Shown one piece after another: positions 22,966 to 30,864 of a stretch of 34,791 nucleotides of DNA. Numbering within the stretch: position 1 is the stretch's first letter; each line of letters starts with the position of its first letter. A model generated the notes under the pieces. That model was not told where the DNA came from, did not search any database, and was given only the letters and a program-made list of their open reading frames with translations. Both the position numbers and the translations under genes were made by a program. Source of the stretch: Ammoniphilus resinae (GTDB lineage: Bacteria; Bacillota; Bacilli; Aneurinibacillales; RAOX-1); NCBI RefSeq assembly GCF_017873965.1, contig NZ_JAGGKT010000029.1, positions 1-34,791 on the forward strand. Reading direction: 5' to 3'.

Positions 22966-23595
22966 ATGCAAAAAAAGTGGTTGCTTCATTCTTTGCTGGC
23001 AGGGATCATGACCATCCCGTTAATGGGTTTTAGTTCCCCTACTAATACACCTGGAGAAACCAAGATTGAATTTAATCAGTTGACATTAGAAAGCGGGGGG
23101 ACTAGCGTTCCGTATAAATCGATGGAAGCTCCTCCGCCCATTCTTCACCATCCAGAGGATGGGATTATTTCGGGGGCTGCTGGGTGTCTCCCGGATGTTC
23201 ATGTGTTTAACAAAAAAATCAAGGATGAACACATTGTCTTTACTGCGGGCATTACCCAACTAGATACCAGGGAGAAGGCGCTTGCTCTAAATGATAAACT
23301 CACGATTTCTGTAGAAATCAGCAGTGGCGGTAATAAAATTTTAGAATTACCTTTTGAATATCATATGGACCCCGAAGGGAAGGATATCGACCCGAATACA
23401 AACAAACCTTTCTGGGTGTCTACTCTCTATTTTAATGTAGAAGGTGCACATCCCGGCGCTAACGTTTTAAACCTTCCAACAGGTGAGTACGAATATCAAT
23501 TCAAGGTAAAAAACAATGAAAAGGGTCATGTTCTGGATGTCTGGGTCCCTGACAACAATAAATTTACCCTCGTAGATGAGGAAGTTAAAAAATAA
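22966..23595 (+). CDS. Exported protein, tandem paralogue 2
   Basis: A 209-residue paralogue of the preceding gene. Two adjacent ATG codons follow AAGGAGG; the second (22966) gives the same spacing as in paralogue 1. The signal peptide (KKWLLHSLLAGIMTIPLMGF) is almost identical, while the mature part has diverged more (GIISGAAGCLPDVHVF, ALNDKLTISVEI, GHVLDVWVPDNN). It retains the single Cys. The tail EEVKK is an addition. A conserved signal peptide with a diverging body suggests different ligands or partners. It is probably co-transcribed with both neighbours. Confidence 0.75.
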   Translation: MQKKWLLHSLLAGIMTIPLMGFSSPTNTPGETKIEFNQLTLESGGTSVPYKSMEAPPPILHHPEDGIISGAAGCLPDVHVFNKKIKDEHIVFTAGITQLDTREKALALNDKLTISVEISSGGNKILELPFEYHMDPEGKDIDPNTNKPFWVSTLYFNVEGAHPGANVLNLPTGEYEYQFKVKNNEKGHVLDVWVPDNNKFTLVDEEVKK

Positions 23596-23607
23596 ATGGG
23601 AAGCAGG

Positions 23608-23637
23608 ATGAGGAGCAAACACGCTCCTCATTCTATT
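23608..23637 (+). terminator. Intercistronic hairpin 2
   Basis: ATGAGGAGC/GCTCCTCAT (23608-23616, 23623-23631) with a 6-base loop is followed by TCTATTAAA. It duplicates the stem at 22893 and lies 22 bases before the next start codon. Confidence 0.65.
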
Positions 23638-23652
23638 AAAAGGAGAAGAAAC

Positions 23653-24789
23653 ATGTCCAAAATGAAAAAAGATTACTATTTTTATATCCTCCTCGCCTTT
23701 ACACTTCTATTTACTGGGGCAACAGCCAATGCCGAAGAGACGGAAAATGCCACGATATCTGTCTTCCCAGGTGAAATGACGCTTTCTACGACGAAGGGAG
23801 TAGTAGGGACTCCTGTTCATTTCTCGATTAAAGGGCTTCAACCCCATACTGAGACAAACCTAGAATGGAAAACGGTGGAGGGAAACTATGACCTGAATGG
23901 ATTGTATGAATTTACGGGCGTTTCCTTTAAGGACAAAGTTGTTCCTTTGACAAGTGGGACAAGTGATGCCAATGGACAGCTGGCAGGAGATTTTGCGATC
24001 CCAAGCGGTTTTGGGGGAAACCATACCATTTATGTGAAGCAAGCTGATCAACTCATGACCCAAGCGAACGTTCATGTCAATCCAACATTTGAAATGACAC
24101 CATCTTCCGGACCGATTGGCACCGAAATTACGATTACCGCAGATGGAATTGGTTATGCAGATATGGAAAGGAATTGGCAGCTAACTTACGACAATAAGTT
24201 CACAGGGCTTTTCACAGCGATTACAACCGATGGCAAAGCCGTAGCCAAAATTCGCGCCGCAGGCCCAGTTGGAAAGCATACGTTAACCATATGGCACGGA
24301 TATCTAGGGATGGCTTACATCAATCATGAACAAGCCCCCACCTCCTATTTGCCTGTCCCTTCCTTTACCTTTGAAGTCACCAATGAAAAAATCGATAAAA
24401 CACATTACGTAGAGGATCTCCCGACCGCTGCGAATGGTGGAGTGGTGATGCCTGAACTCAAAAATGAGCCTGGAGTCACTGTGAGCTTAAACAAAGATGC
24501 GGGGACTGTTGGGGAAATGGTGACGATGAAAGCCAATGGTTTACCTAAAAATCAAAAAGTGGACGTCATCTGGAATACCATGAGAGGTAGCCGCGTTTCC
24601 GGAAATGGCTTTGGAGAAGAACAAGCTGGTCTATTTACAATGGAAACGGATCAACAAGGTTCCTTTACGAAAACCTTTCCTGTTCCGGATGATTTGGGCG
24701 GGATCCCGCACCGAATCGATTTAAAAGTGAATGAAAAGATATACGGACAAACCTACTTAAGTATTACTCCGTCCATTGTAAAAGTTTAA
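23653..24789 (+). CDS. Exported Ig-like repeat protein, part ended by in-frame TAA
   Basis: A 378-residue protein. The ATG at 23653 follows AAAAGGAGAAG; the open frame to 23596 overlaps the hairpin. The signal peptide is KKDYYFYILLAFTLLFTGAT then ANA. The mature part alternates two beta modules: A1 (about 32-135, GVVGTPVHFSIKGL), B1 (about 136-250, SGPIGTEITITADGIGYADM, NWQLTYDN) and A2 (about 270-378, GTVGEMVTMKANGLPKNQKV). The TAA at 24787 falls exactly at the A2/B2 border, and a B2 module continues in frame. Ig-like repeat proteins of this sort are usually surface or secreted; the partner is unknown. It is the third gene of the exported-protein operon. Confidence 0.75.
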   Translation: MSKMKKDYYFYILLAFTLLFTGATANAEETENATISVFPGEMTLSTTKGVVGTPVHFSIKGLQPHTETNLEWKTVEGNYDLNGLYEFTGVSFKDKVVPLTSGTSDANGQLAGDFAIPSGFGGNHTIYVKQADQLMTQANVHVNPTFEMTPSSGPIGTEITITADGIGYADMERNWQLTYDNKFTGLFTAITTDGKAVAKIRAAGPVGKHTLTIWHGYLGMAYINHEQAPTSYLPVPSFTFEVTNEKIDKTHYVEDLPTAANGGVVMPELKNEPGVTVSLNKDAGTVGEMVTMKANGLPKNQKVDVIWNTMRGSRVSGNGFGEEQAGLFTMETDQQGSFTKTFPVPDDLGGIPHRIDLKVNEKIYGQTYLSITPSIVKV

Positions 24790-24792
24790 CCC

Positions 24793-25113
24793 ATGTCTGG
24801 TCCCGCAGGAACACCTATTCAAATTGAAATCAAAGGGGTGGGGTGGACTGAATACGATAACACGTATAATCTCACCTATGATAATGGTTATGTTGGATAC
24901 GTTTGTGGGTTTAATAGTGCAGGGACGGTGATCGTCAATCTCATCGCTTCCGGTGAACCGGGTTACCATCTCATTGACTTTTACCCTGGGATTTACCGTG
25001 GAAAACAACAGAAGCCTGACATCTATCTGGCCCCACAGTTGACGTATGAGAATGATCATCCCGGGAGTGCCATTCCTGCTATACGCTTGGGTTTTGAGGT
25101 CGTGAATCCATAG
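24793..25113 (+). pseudogene. Downstream part (module B2) of the split Ig-like protein
   Basis: It is in frame with the preceding gene and separated by TAA and one Pro codon. It encodes MSGPAGTPIQIEIKGVGWTE, YNLTYDNGYVGYVC, and a final FEVVNP. This repeats module B1 (SSGPIGTEITITADGIGY, WQLTYDN, FEVTN) of the upstream part. There is no ribosome binding site or signal peptide before its ATG, so alone it would not be exported. It is the C-terminus of one ancestral ~485-residue protein, separated by a nonsense mutation or reached by readthrough. Confidence 0.75.
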
Positions 25114-25191
25114 TTTAGTCAATGGTGAAGTTGAACAGGGAACGACCGAGGGTAGGATCGATTTCGGGAATTTGGCTTATTGGGATATTCC

Positions 25192-25228
25192 AAAAGACCA
25201 ACCTAATCTGGTTGGTCTTTTGTCACTT
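25192..25228 (+). terminator. Terminator of the exported-protein operon
   Basis: A 12-bp perfect stem AAAAGACCAACC/GGTTGGTCTTTT (25192-25203, 25210-25221) with a 6-base loop, then GTCACTTT. Confidence 0.85.
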
Positions 25229-25530
25229 TATTGAATAGGGTCGCGGACTTGTCCACTCTTCTACGAAATCAATAGATTTACAAAATTCAATATTGAGTAT
25301 ACTATGCTTATGAAAATGTTTTTATTTTACTTGATATATTTCCCTTGATACAAAAGAGGAACAAATTGCTTTATTGCAGCCGACACTTTACATGGCATAT
25401 TAACAGCAAAAGACATAGATCCCCCGGGTATACTCCACTAGTTCGTCTTGAACTAATCGTAAGGGAGAGTACATAATGGCAAGACTTGTCTACTTGGAAG
25501 CCTGAAAAAGAGTCTCAGGAGGAGGTCCAA
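25229..25530. other. Upstream region of the ECF sigma operon
   Basis: It holds a short dyad ACTAGTTC/GAACTAAT (about 25437-25456). A 9-codon frame at 25476-25505 (MARLVYLEA, preceded by AAGGGAGAG) resembles the first residues of VOC proteins and may be a relic or leader. No firm promoter was assigned. Confidence 0.35.
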
Positions 25531-26499
25531 ATGAACAAAACAGCACGGGAGCATGCAGAAGAACTTCAGTTATTTGACAGCTTAAAGCCGGAGTTAACAT
25601 CGTTCTGTTATAGAATGCTAGGATCGATCGATGACGCAGACGATGCCGTTCAGGAAGCCTTTATTCGTGTTTGGCAAAGTTGGAACTCATTCAGACAGGA
25701 GTCCTCTTATAAAACATGGGTATATCGGATTGCTTCAAATATATGCCTTGACAAGCTAAGGCAAGCGAAACGCCGCACTCGTCCTGTTGACTTTTCTGAC
25801 CCCGCGGTATCCATTGTTGCACCAAGCGAAACGTTGCCTGACTCATCCTGGATCTGGCCTGCCCCCGCATTTTCGGAAGATCCGGAGGATAGACTCATTC
25901 GTAAAGATACTCTTCAACTCTGTTTTATTACACTCTTGCAAATCCTGCCACCACGTCAACGTGCAGTTCTCATTTTGAAGGACGTATTTGAGTGGACCTC
26001 CAAACAGATTGCAGAAACGTTAGGAATGTCGCCCGCAGCAGTGAACAGCGCCTTGCAAAGAGCCAGAGAAACGATGGATCGGGCGAAACTCCGTTCTGAA
26101 GAATACAGCTTGATGGATGTCAAGCCAGATCAAGAATTGCTCTCACGGTATGTGGAAGCTTTTGAACGATATGATATCCATGCACTGGTAGCCTTGTTTC
26201 ATGAAGAAGGTCACATGTCTATGCCGCCATTCCCAATGTGGGTACGCGGCAAGGAAGATTTATTCCAATTTTTTTCGCTTACACGCTGGCATTGTGACGG
26301 GTCCCGGTTTTTGCCGACTACGGTGAATGGCGGGTACCCTGCTTTTGCGCAATATATGCCGAGCAGCGAAAAAACCAGCTTGGTCCCATGGGGAATTCAC
26401 GTCATTGTCGTGAAAGAAAAGAAGATATTTCACATCCAAAATTTTATTAACACAAAATTATTTTCCCGATTGGGACTTCCTGAACAAATAGACCGATGA
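25531..26499 (+). CDS. ECF sigma factor with SnoaL-like C-terminal domain
   Basis: A 322-residue sigma factor. The ATG at 25531 follows AGGAGGAGGT. Region sigma-2 (about 15-85) includes FCYRMLGSIDDADDAVQEAF and TWVYRIASNICLDKLRQAKR. Sigma-4 (about 130-185) includes LPPRQRAVLILKDVFEWTSK and MSPAAVNSALQRAR. The last ~120 residues (LLSRYVEAFERYDIHALVAL, PMWVRGKEDLFQFF, VNGGYPAFAQYM) are a SnoaL-like domain. Sigma factors of this SigJ/TIGR02960-like layout use the fused domain for control, with no separate anti-sigma factor, and none is encoded next to it. It heads an operon with SRPBCC and VOC genes, as is usual for the group, and probably drives its own operon. Confidence 0.9.
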   Translation: MNKTAREHAEELQLFDSLKPELTSFCYRMLGSIDDADDAVQEAFIRVWQSWNSFRQESSYKTWVYRIASNICLDKLRQAKRRTRPVDFSDPAVSIVAPSETLPDSSWIWPAPAFSEDPEDRLIRKDTLQLCFITLLQILPPRQRAVLILKDVFEWTSKQIAETLGMSPAAVNSALQRARETMDRAKLRSEEYSLMDVKPDQELLSRYVEAFERYDIHALVALFHEEGHMSMPPFPMWVRGKEDLFQFFSLTRWHCDGSRFLPTTVNGGYPAFAQYMPSSEKTSLVPWGIHVIVVKEKKIFHIQNFINTKLFSRLGLPEQIDR

Positions 26500-26567
26500 A
26501 TATGGCAATCGATTTTCGTCTATATAAATGAGGATAAAAAAACAATAACCGAGTGAGGTGCTTCAAA

Positions 26568-26996
26568 ATGGAAACAAGTAATCAAAAACAGAGAGTAACC
26601 GTTCAGGCAGTCATTCAAGCGCCAGTAGAAAAAGTATGGAGGTATTGGACTGAAACGGAACACATCACGAAGTGGAATCAGGCTTCAGAGGAATGGCACT
26701 CGCCAAGAGCGGAAAATGATTTGCGGGTTGGCGGCAAGTTTCTTACAAGGATGGAAGCGAAAGACGGCAGCATGGGCTTTGATTTCGGAGGGGTATACGA
26801 TGTGGTGAAGCAGCATGAGCAAATTTCATACACAATGGGTGATGGGAGAACAGTGGATATCACCTTCATCAATAAAGGAAATGAAACGAAGGTCGTTGAA
26901 ATTTTTGATGCGGAAAGCACCCATTCTATTGAAATGCAACAGGCGGGCTGGCAGGCGATTATGGACAATTTCAAAAGATATACAGAAGAGTTTTAA
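26568..26996 (+). CDS. SRPBCC/AHSA1-like protein
   Basis: A 142-residue protein. The ATG at 26568 follows GTGAGGTG by 8 bases. It has the START-like fold marks of the AHSA1 group: VTVQAVIQAPVEKVWRYWTE at the front, ITKWNQASEEWHSPRAENDL, GGKFLTRMEAKDGSMGFDF, and a C-terminal helix MQQAGWQAIMDNFKRYTEEF. Such proteins bind hydrophobic ligands; many are small orphan proteins in ECF-sigma operons. It lies 68 bases after the sigma gene and 29 before the VOC gene, in one operon. Confidence 0.9.
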   Translation: METSNQKQRVTVQAVIQAPVEKVWRYWTETEHITKWNQASEEWHSPRAENDLRVGGKFLTRMEAKDGSMGFDFGGVYDVVKQHEQISYTMGDGRTVDITFINKGNETKVVEIFDAESTHSIEMQQAGWQAIMDNFKRYTEEF

Positions 26997-27025
26997 TGAC
27001 CAATCGAAATTCTGAGGTGATAGAA

Positions 27026-27868
27026 ATGGCATTTACATCTAAACACATTTTTGTGAACTTGCATGTTAAGAATGTAAAACAATCCATGGCGTTTTTCACG
27101 GGGCTCGGCTTTGAGTTCAATATGCAGTTCACAGATGAGGAAAAAGCGTCTTGCCTTGTGATTGGAGAAAACATGTTTGTAATGTTGCTTACGGATGAAT
27201 ATTTTAAATCCTTTACGAAGAAGGAAGTCGTTGACACCGACAAGTATGCCCAATTGACCATCGCGTTGTCAGCCGAAAGTCAGGAAAAGGTCGATAAAAT
27301 CGTCAACGAAGCAGTATCCTTGGGTGGGAAATTATACACCGATCCAGCAGATCACGGTTTCATGTACCAATGGGGCTTCCAGGACCTGGGCGGCCACAAT
27401 TGGGAAATCGCATATGGATATGAGTGCGGCCGATCCGTGACAGGAAGAAGAAGAAGAGGCAGCCTCCAGTCAGAAAATGGCCCGATTCGTGACAGGAACA
27501 AGGAAAAGAGGCTGTACCCAGTCAGAAAACGGCCCGATTTGCGACAGGAACAAGAGGAAAAGGCTGTACCCAGTCAGAAAACGACCCGATTCGCGACAGG
27601 AACGAGGAGAAGAGGCCGTACCCAGTCAGAAAACGGTCCGATTCGCGACAGGAACGAGGAGAAGAGGCCGTACCCAGTCAGAAAACGGTCCGATTCGCGA
27701 CAGGAACAAGGAGAAAAGGCTGTACCCAGTCAGAAACCCTCCCGATTCGTGACAGGAACAGGAGAAGAGGCAGCTTCCAGTCAGAAAACCGACTTCTCCC
27801 TCAGCACACAAATCTTAAAAATGCCGCGGTCCCTTTTAAGGGTCCAGCGGCATTTTAAATTTCCTTAA
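27026..27868 (+). CDS. VOC protein frameshifted into a minisatellite-coded tail
   Basis: The ATG at 27026 follows GAGGTGATAG. Residues 1-130 are a VOC domain (FVNLHVKNVKQSMAFFTGLG, VDTDKYAQLTIALSAESQEK, DHGFMYQWGFQDLGGHNWEI), close to the gene at 2180. The last ~143 residues are the 52-bp repeats read in rotating frames, giving Arg/Lys/Glu-rich words such as GPIRDRN, RLYPVRKRP and KAVPSQK. At 27413-27416 the natural ending Y-M-D-M-S-A-A-D-P-stop is present in the other frame (ATG 27414, TGA 27438), so about two bases were lost. The tail is probably an accident. The VOC part may still fold. A sequencing error is the simple alternative. Confidence 0.8.
   Translation: MAFTSKHIFVNLHVKNVKQSMAFFTGLGFEFNMQFTDEEKASCLVIGENMFVMLLTDEYFKSFTKKEVVDTDKYAQLTIALSAESQEKVDKIVNEAVSLGGKLYTDPADHGFMYQWGFQDLGGHNWEIAYGYECGRSVTGRRRRGSLQSENGPIRDRNKEKRLYPVRKRPDLRQEQEEKAVPSQKTTRFATGTRRRGRTQSENGPIRDRNEEKRPYPVRKRSDSRQEQGEKAVPSQKPSRFVTGTGEEAASSQKTDFSLSTQILKMPRSLLRVQRHFKFP
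27432..27795 (+). repeat. Minisatellite: seven tandem 52-bp units
   Basis: Units start at 27432, 27484, 27536, 27588, 27640, 27692 and 27744, each beginning GAT-C/T-CGYGACAGG and ending CAGTCAGAAAACGGYCC. Units 4 and 5 are nearly identical, while the first and last are most diverged, as expected for spread by slippage or unequal exchange. The first unit overlaps the ancestral TGA stop of the VOC gene. All three frames are open across the array on the plus strand. Confidence 0.92.
27818..27862 (+). terminator. Terminator of the ECF sigma operon
   Basis: AAAATGCCGC (27818-27827) pairs with GCGGCATTTT (27847-27856), with an inner CCCTT/AAGGG pairing, then TTTAAATTTCC. The frameshifted VOC frame runs into and ends within it. 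Confidence 0.85.
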
Positions 27869-27890
27869 ATAAAACCAAAACCGAAACAGC

Positions 27891-28060
27891 TTGTAATACA
27901 ATAAAAACAACATAAACATAACTTGTATAACAACATTTCGACAAATAATGATAAATAATTAAAAAATACGCTTTATTTCATGCTAAAATGGTGTTATTAT
28001 AGAAAAAAGTTAATATATTAACCAGAATACAAGCATTTATCAAAACAGGTGTAATACAAG
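27891..28060. promoter_or_regulatory. Palindromic operator candidates and promoter of the Fe-ADH operon
   Basis: Three related dyads occur: TTGTAATACAA (27891-27901), TTGTATAACAA (27923-27933) and TGTAATACAAG (28050-28060). A perfect 14-bp palindrome GTTAATATATTAAC (28009-28022) lies just past a possible promoter (TTTATT, 17 bases, TATTAT at 27995-28000), where it would cover the start site. The GntR protein of the cluster is the likeliest binder. Which dyad is used is unknown. Confidence 0.5.
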
Positions 28061-28171
28061 TATAACAGTAATTTTACTAGTTGAACTACAAGTTGAGGAA
28101 GGAGGAAATATAAAGACGACGAATTGTATCCACTTGCATGACCGCTTTTGCTACTTGAGAGGAGAGATATC

Positions 28172-29344
28172 GTGTTAAATTGGCCAAATCGATTTTTTAT
28201 GCCAACTCAAATGGAAGTTGGGAAGGGACTTGCACAAAAAATTGGGGAAATTCTAAAACCCTATAACTACAAAAACATATTAATCGTAACAGACAAAGGT
28301 CTTCTACAAGCTGGGATTTTGAAGCCGATAGAAAAATCTCTGGAGGAACATGGGATTCAATACGTCATCTATGATGAAGTAGAACCTAATCCGAGTGCTC
28401 AAATTGCGCATCGCGGTTCAGATGTGGCAAAGGAATATGGATGTGATGCGGTTTTGGGTGTCGGTGGAGGAAGCAGCATCGATACGGCCAAAGGGATCGC
28501 CGCATTAGTCAAAAATAAGGGGAATATTCTGGACTTTGAAGGTGTAGGCAAACTTTCCGAACCTGCGCTCCCAATCTACGCGATTCCCACCACAGCCGGA
28601 ACGGGAAGTGAAGGAACCGCTTCAGCGGTTTTCACCAACAAGGAAACCCTTTATAAAGCAGTGATCATTAGTCCCTATCTTTATCCGAAGTTAGCCATTC
28701 TTGATCCTTTACTCATGGTAGAGTTACCTGCATCGATTACGGCCGCAACAGGAATGGATGCGTTAACACACGCTATTGAGTCCTATACGTCTAAAGGTGC
28801 CAATCCGATGAGTCAGGGATTAGCGATCCATGCCGTGAAGATGATCCGTGAAAATCTGCTGAAGACTTATTTTGTGGGTACGGACATCGAAAGCAGGGAG
28901 AATATGCTGGTTGCCTCGATGATCGCCGGAGTAGCTTTCGCCCAGTCCCGTTTGGGAAATGTGCATGCGATCTCCCATACCTTTGGCGGGGTATTCAATA
29001 TCCCTCACGGGATCGCAAATGCTACTTTATTGCCATATGTCCTTCAATTTAATCTACCAGCATGCCCGGAGAAAATGAGAGATATTGCGGTGGCATTAGG
29101 AAAAGATGTATCTGGATTAACTCCAATGGCAGCTGCTGAGAAGGCGGTTGAGGCCGTGGTAGAAATGAATGAGGCTCTTGGAATTCCGAAAACAATTAAG
29201 GAGCTTGGCGTTACACTGGATCATTTGCCACACATGGTTACAGATGCGATGAAGAGTGGAAACATCTTAGCGAATCCAAGGTTAACGAAAGCAAATGACG
29301 TGCAAATGATTATTGAAAATGCTTACCATGGGGTTCTTTCCTAA
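28172..29344 (+). CDS. Iron-containing alcohol dehydrogenase
   Basis: A 390-residue NAD(P)-dependent dehydrogenase. The GTG at 28172 follows GAGAGGAG by 7 bases. Family marks are GVGGGSSIDTAKGIA (about 97-111) for the nucleotide, TTAGTGSEGT (about 141-150), and metal ligands fitting Asp196, His200 (GMDALTHAIESYTS), His265 (GNVHAISHTFGG) and His279 (NIPHGIANATLLP). Length and motifs match FucO/DhaT-type group III dehydrogenases, which oxidise or form small alcohols and diols. It is the first gene of a set with a TRAP binding protein, a NIPSNAP protein and a GntR regulator, so a role in using an imported organic acid, diol or aromatic compound is likely; the substrate is not known. Confidence 0.93.
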   Translation: MLNWPNRFFMPTQMEVGKGLAQKIGEILKPYNYKNILIVTDKGLLQAGILKPIEKSLEEHGIQYVIYDEVEPNPSAQIAHRGSDVAKEYGCDAVLGVGGGSSIDTAKGIAALVKNKGNILDFEGVGKLSEPALPIYAIPTTAGTGSEGTASAVFTNKETLYKAVIISPYLYPKLAILDPLLMVELPASITAATGMDALTHAIESYTSKGANPMSQGLAIHAVKMIRENLLKTYFVGTDIESRENMLVASMIAGVAFAQSRLGNVHAISHTFGGVFNIPHGIANATLLPYVLQFNLPACPEKMRDIAVALGKDVSGLTPMAAAEKAVEAVVEMNEALGIPKTIKELGVTLDHLPHMVTDAMKSGNILANPRLTKANDVQMIIENAYHGVLS

Positions 29345-29373
29345 TATAAAAGAAGAGGGGCAATTGATAGAAT

Positions 29374-30417
29374 ATGAAAAAATTGAATTTTTGTATCCTG
29401 AGTCTTACACTTGCGATGTCTACCTTTTTGACGGCTTGTTCTTCAAATACAGAAACTGGACAAGCGAATACGGGTTCTAACGAGAAGAGCGAGGGAACGA
29501 AGACGATTAAAATCGCTCACTGGTATGCGGCTGATCATGTTGTTAATATTGCGTTGAATGAAAAATTTAAGACACTGGTTGAGAAAAACTCGAACGGATC
29601 CCTAAAAGTTGATGTATACGCAAACAGCCAACTAGGTGGGGAAGAGCAAATGTATGACAGTGTTCGTGCCGGAACGCTAGAAATGGCGGAAATTGGCGTG
29701 ATCATGGAACCGGAGGTACCTAAGATCGGGATCCTTACCCTGCCTTATTTGTTTAAGGACTTTAATCATGCGAAAGAGATTTTGTTCGGGGAAATCGGTG
29801 CTGATATCGGTGCGCAGCTAGAGGAAAAGACCGGTCTTAAGTTTATGGGGTATGGAGTCAATGGATTCCGCGTCTTCTCCAGCAACAAGCCGATAGAAAA
29901 GATAGAGGACTTCGAAGGGTTTAAAGTAAGAATGCCAAATATACCGCAGATGATTGCAGTAGGCCAATCACTGGGGGCTGTTGTCAGCCCCATGCCCATT
30001 TCGGAAATCTTTACTGCGCTCGAACAGAAAGTAGTAGATGGACAGGATAACCCTTACTCTACGCTACGCGCGAATACCTGGTATGAAGTGCAAAGCCATG
30101 TACTGGAATCAAGACATATGTTTTTACCGAATACGCTTGTTGCCAATCAGAAGTTTTGGGATAGCCTGAGTCCTGAGCAACAGAAAATCGTGCAAGACGC
30201 GATTACGGAATCAACGGCATATGAATGGGAACTATCGGAAAAGAGTGAACAAGACGATAAGAAGTTCTTGGAGGAAAAGGGACTTAAGATTACTGTTCCA
30301 GATGAGAACTTTAGAAACCAAATGATCGAAGCCACAAGCAATATTTACGACAATTTCTACGAGAAAAATGCTTGGGGGAAAGAAATCGTAGACAAAATTA
30401 AAAGCCAAGAGAAATAA
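29374..30417 (+). CDS. TRAP transporter substrate-binding lipoprotein (DctP family)
   Basis: A 347-residue exported binding protein. The signal sequence ends in the lipobox FLTAC (Cys22), so it is lipid-anchored, as Gram-positive TRAP binding proteins are. The DctP pattern is clear: KIAHWYAADHVVNIALNEKF, SNGSLKVDVYANSQLGGEEQ, PKIGILTLPYLFKD, KFMGYGVNGFRVFSSNKPIE, FEGFKVRMPNIP and EIFTALEQKVVDGQDNPYS. The Arg of KVRMPN would hold the substrate carboxylate. The ligand is probably a carboxylic acid. No DctQ or DctM membrane subunit is encoded here, so it must work with permeases elsewhere. It lies 29 bases after the alcohol dehydrogenase. Confidence 0.93.
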   Translation: MKKLNFCILSLTLAMSTFLTACSSNTETGQANTGSNEKSEGTKTIKIAHWYAADHVVNIALNEKFKTLVEKNSNGSLKVDVYANSQLGGEEQMYDSVRAGTLEMAEIGVIMEPEVPKIGILTLPYLFKDFNHAKEILFGEIGADIGAQLEEKTGLKFMGYGVNGFRVFSSNKPIEKIEDFEGFKVRMPNIPQMIAVGQSLGAVVSPMPISEIFTALEQKVVDGQDNPYSTLRANTWYEVQSHVLESRHMFLPNTLVANQKFWDSLSPEQQKIVQDAITESTAYEWELSEKSEQDDKKFLEEKGLKITVPDENFRNQMIEATSNIYDNFYEKNAWGKEIVDKIKSQEK

Positions 30418-30436
30418 AAGAATAGGAGTGAAGAAC

Positions 30437-30751
30437 ATGTATTATGAAATGAGAACCTATACGATTAAAGTAGGAAATGTCCCAGCATACCTTAAACATT
30501 TCGAAGAAGTAGGATTACCGATTATCACGAAATATCAGAAACTAGTAGGATGGTGGTACACTGAGATCGGTGAACTCAATCAGATTATCCATATTTGGGA
30601 ATGGGAAAGCCTAGACCATCGTGCGGAACAAAGAAAAGCCCTTTATAGTGACCCGGAATGGCTTGAGAAATTTATTCCGACTGCTTTTCCGATGCTTGAG
30701 AATCAAGAATCGAAACTTATGGTTGCCGCTAATTTTTCACCAATTAAATAA
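30437..30751 (+). CDS. NIPSNAP-family protein
   Basis: A 104-residue protein. The ATG at 30437 follows AGGAGTGA; the GTG at 30428 overlaps that site. It reads MYYEMRTYTIKVGNVPAYLK, then GLPIITKYQKLVGWWYTEIG and IIHIWEWESLDHRAEQRKAL, which is the NIPSNAP ferredoxin-like fold with its typical E-x-R-x-Y-T start and H-x-W-x-Y/W-x-S-x-x-x-R core. Bacterial members sit in catabolic operons and are little understood. It is the last structural gene before a strong terminator. Confidence 0.9.
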   Translation: MYYEMRTYTIKVGNVPAYLKHFEEVGLPIITKYQKLVGWWYTEIGELNQIIHIWEWESLDHRAEQRKALYSDPEWLEKFIPTAFPMLENQESKLMVAANFSPIK

Positions 30752-30767
30752 TCAATGGTTTCTACCT

Positions 30768-30808
30768 AAAACTACTGTCCCTCCTGTAGCGGGATGGTAG
30801 TTTTTTTA
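30768..30808 (+). terminator. Terminator of the Fe-ADH operon
   Basis: AAAACTAC with inner TCCC pairs with GGGA and GTAGTTTT (arms 30768-30781, 30791-30804), followed by a run of seven T residues. Confidence 0.85.
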
Positions 30809-30864
30809 TCGAAACATAATATAATATATAATAAATCTATCCAAAATGATAAGTGGTGTTAACT

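Noticed and set aside
27477-27752. Separate rightward 91-codon gene in the minisatellite
   Set aside because: It is another frame of the same 52-bp repeats and has no ribosome binding site.
27432-27795. CRISPR array
   Set aside because: Repeat units abut each other with no spacer sequence; it is a minisatellite.
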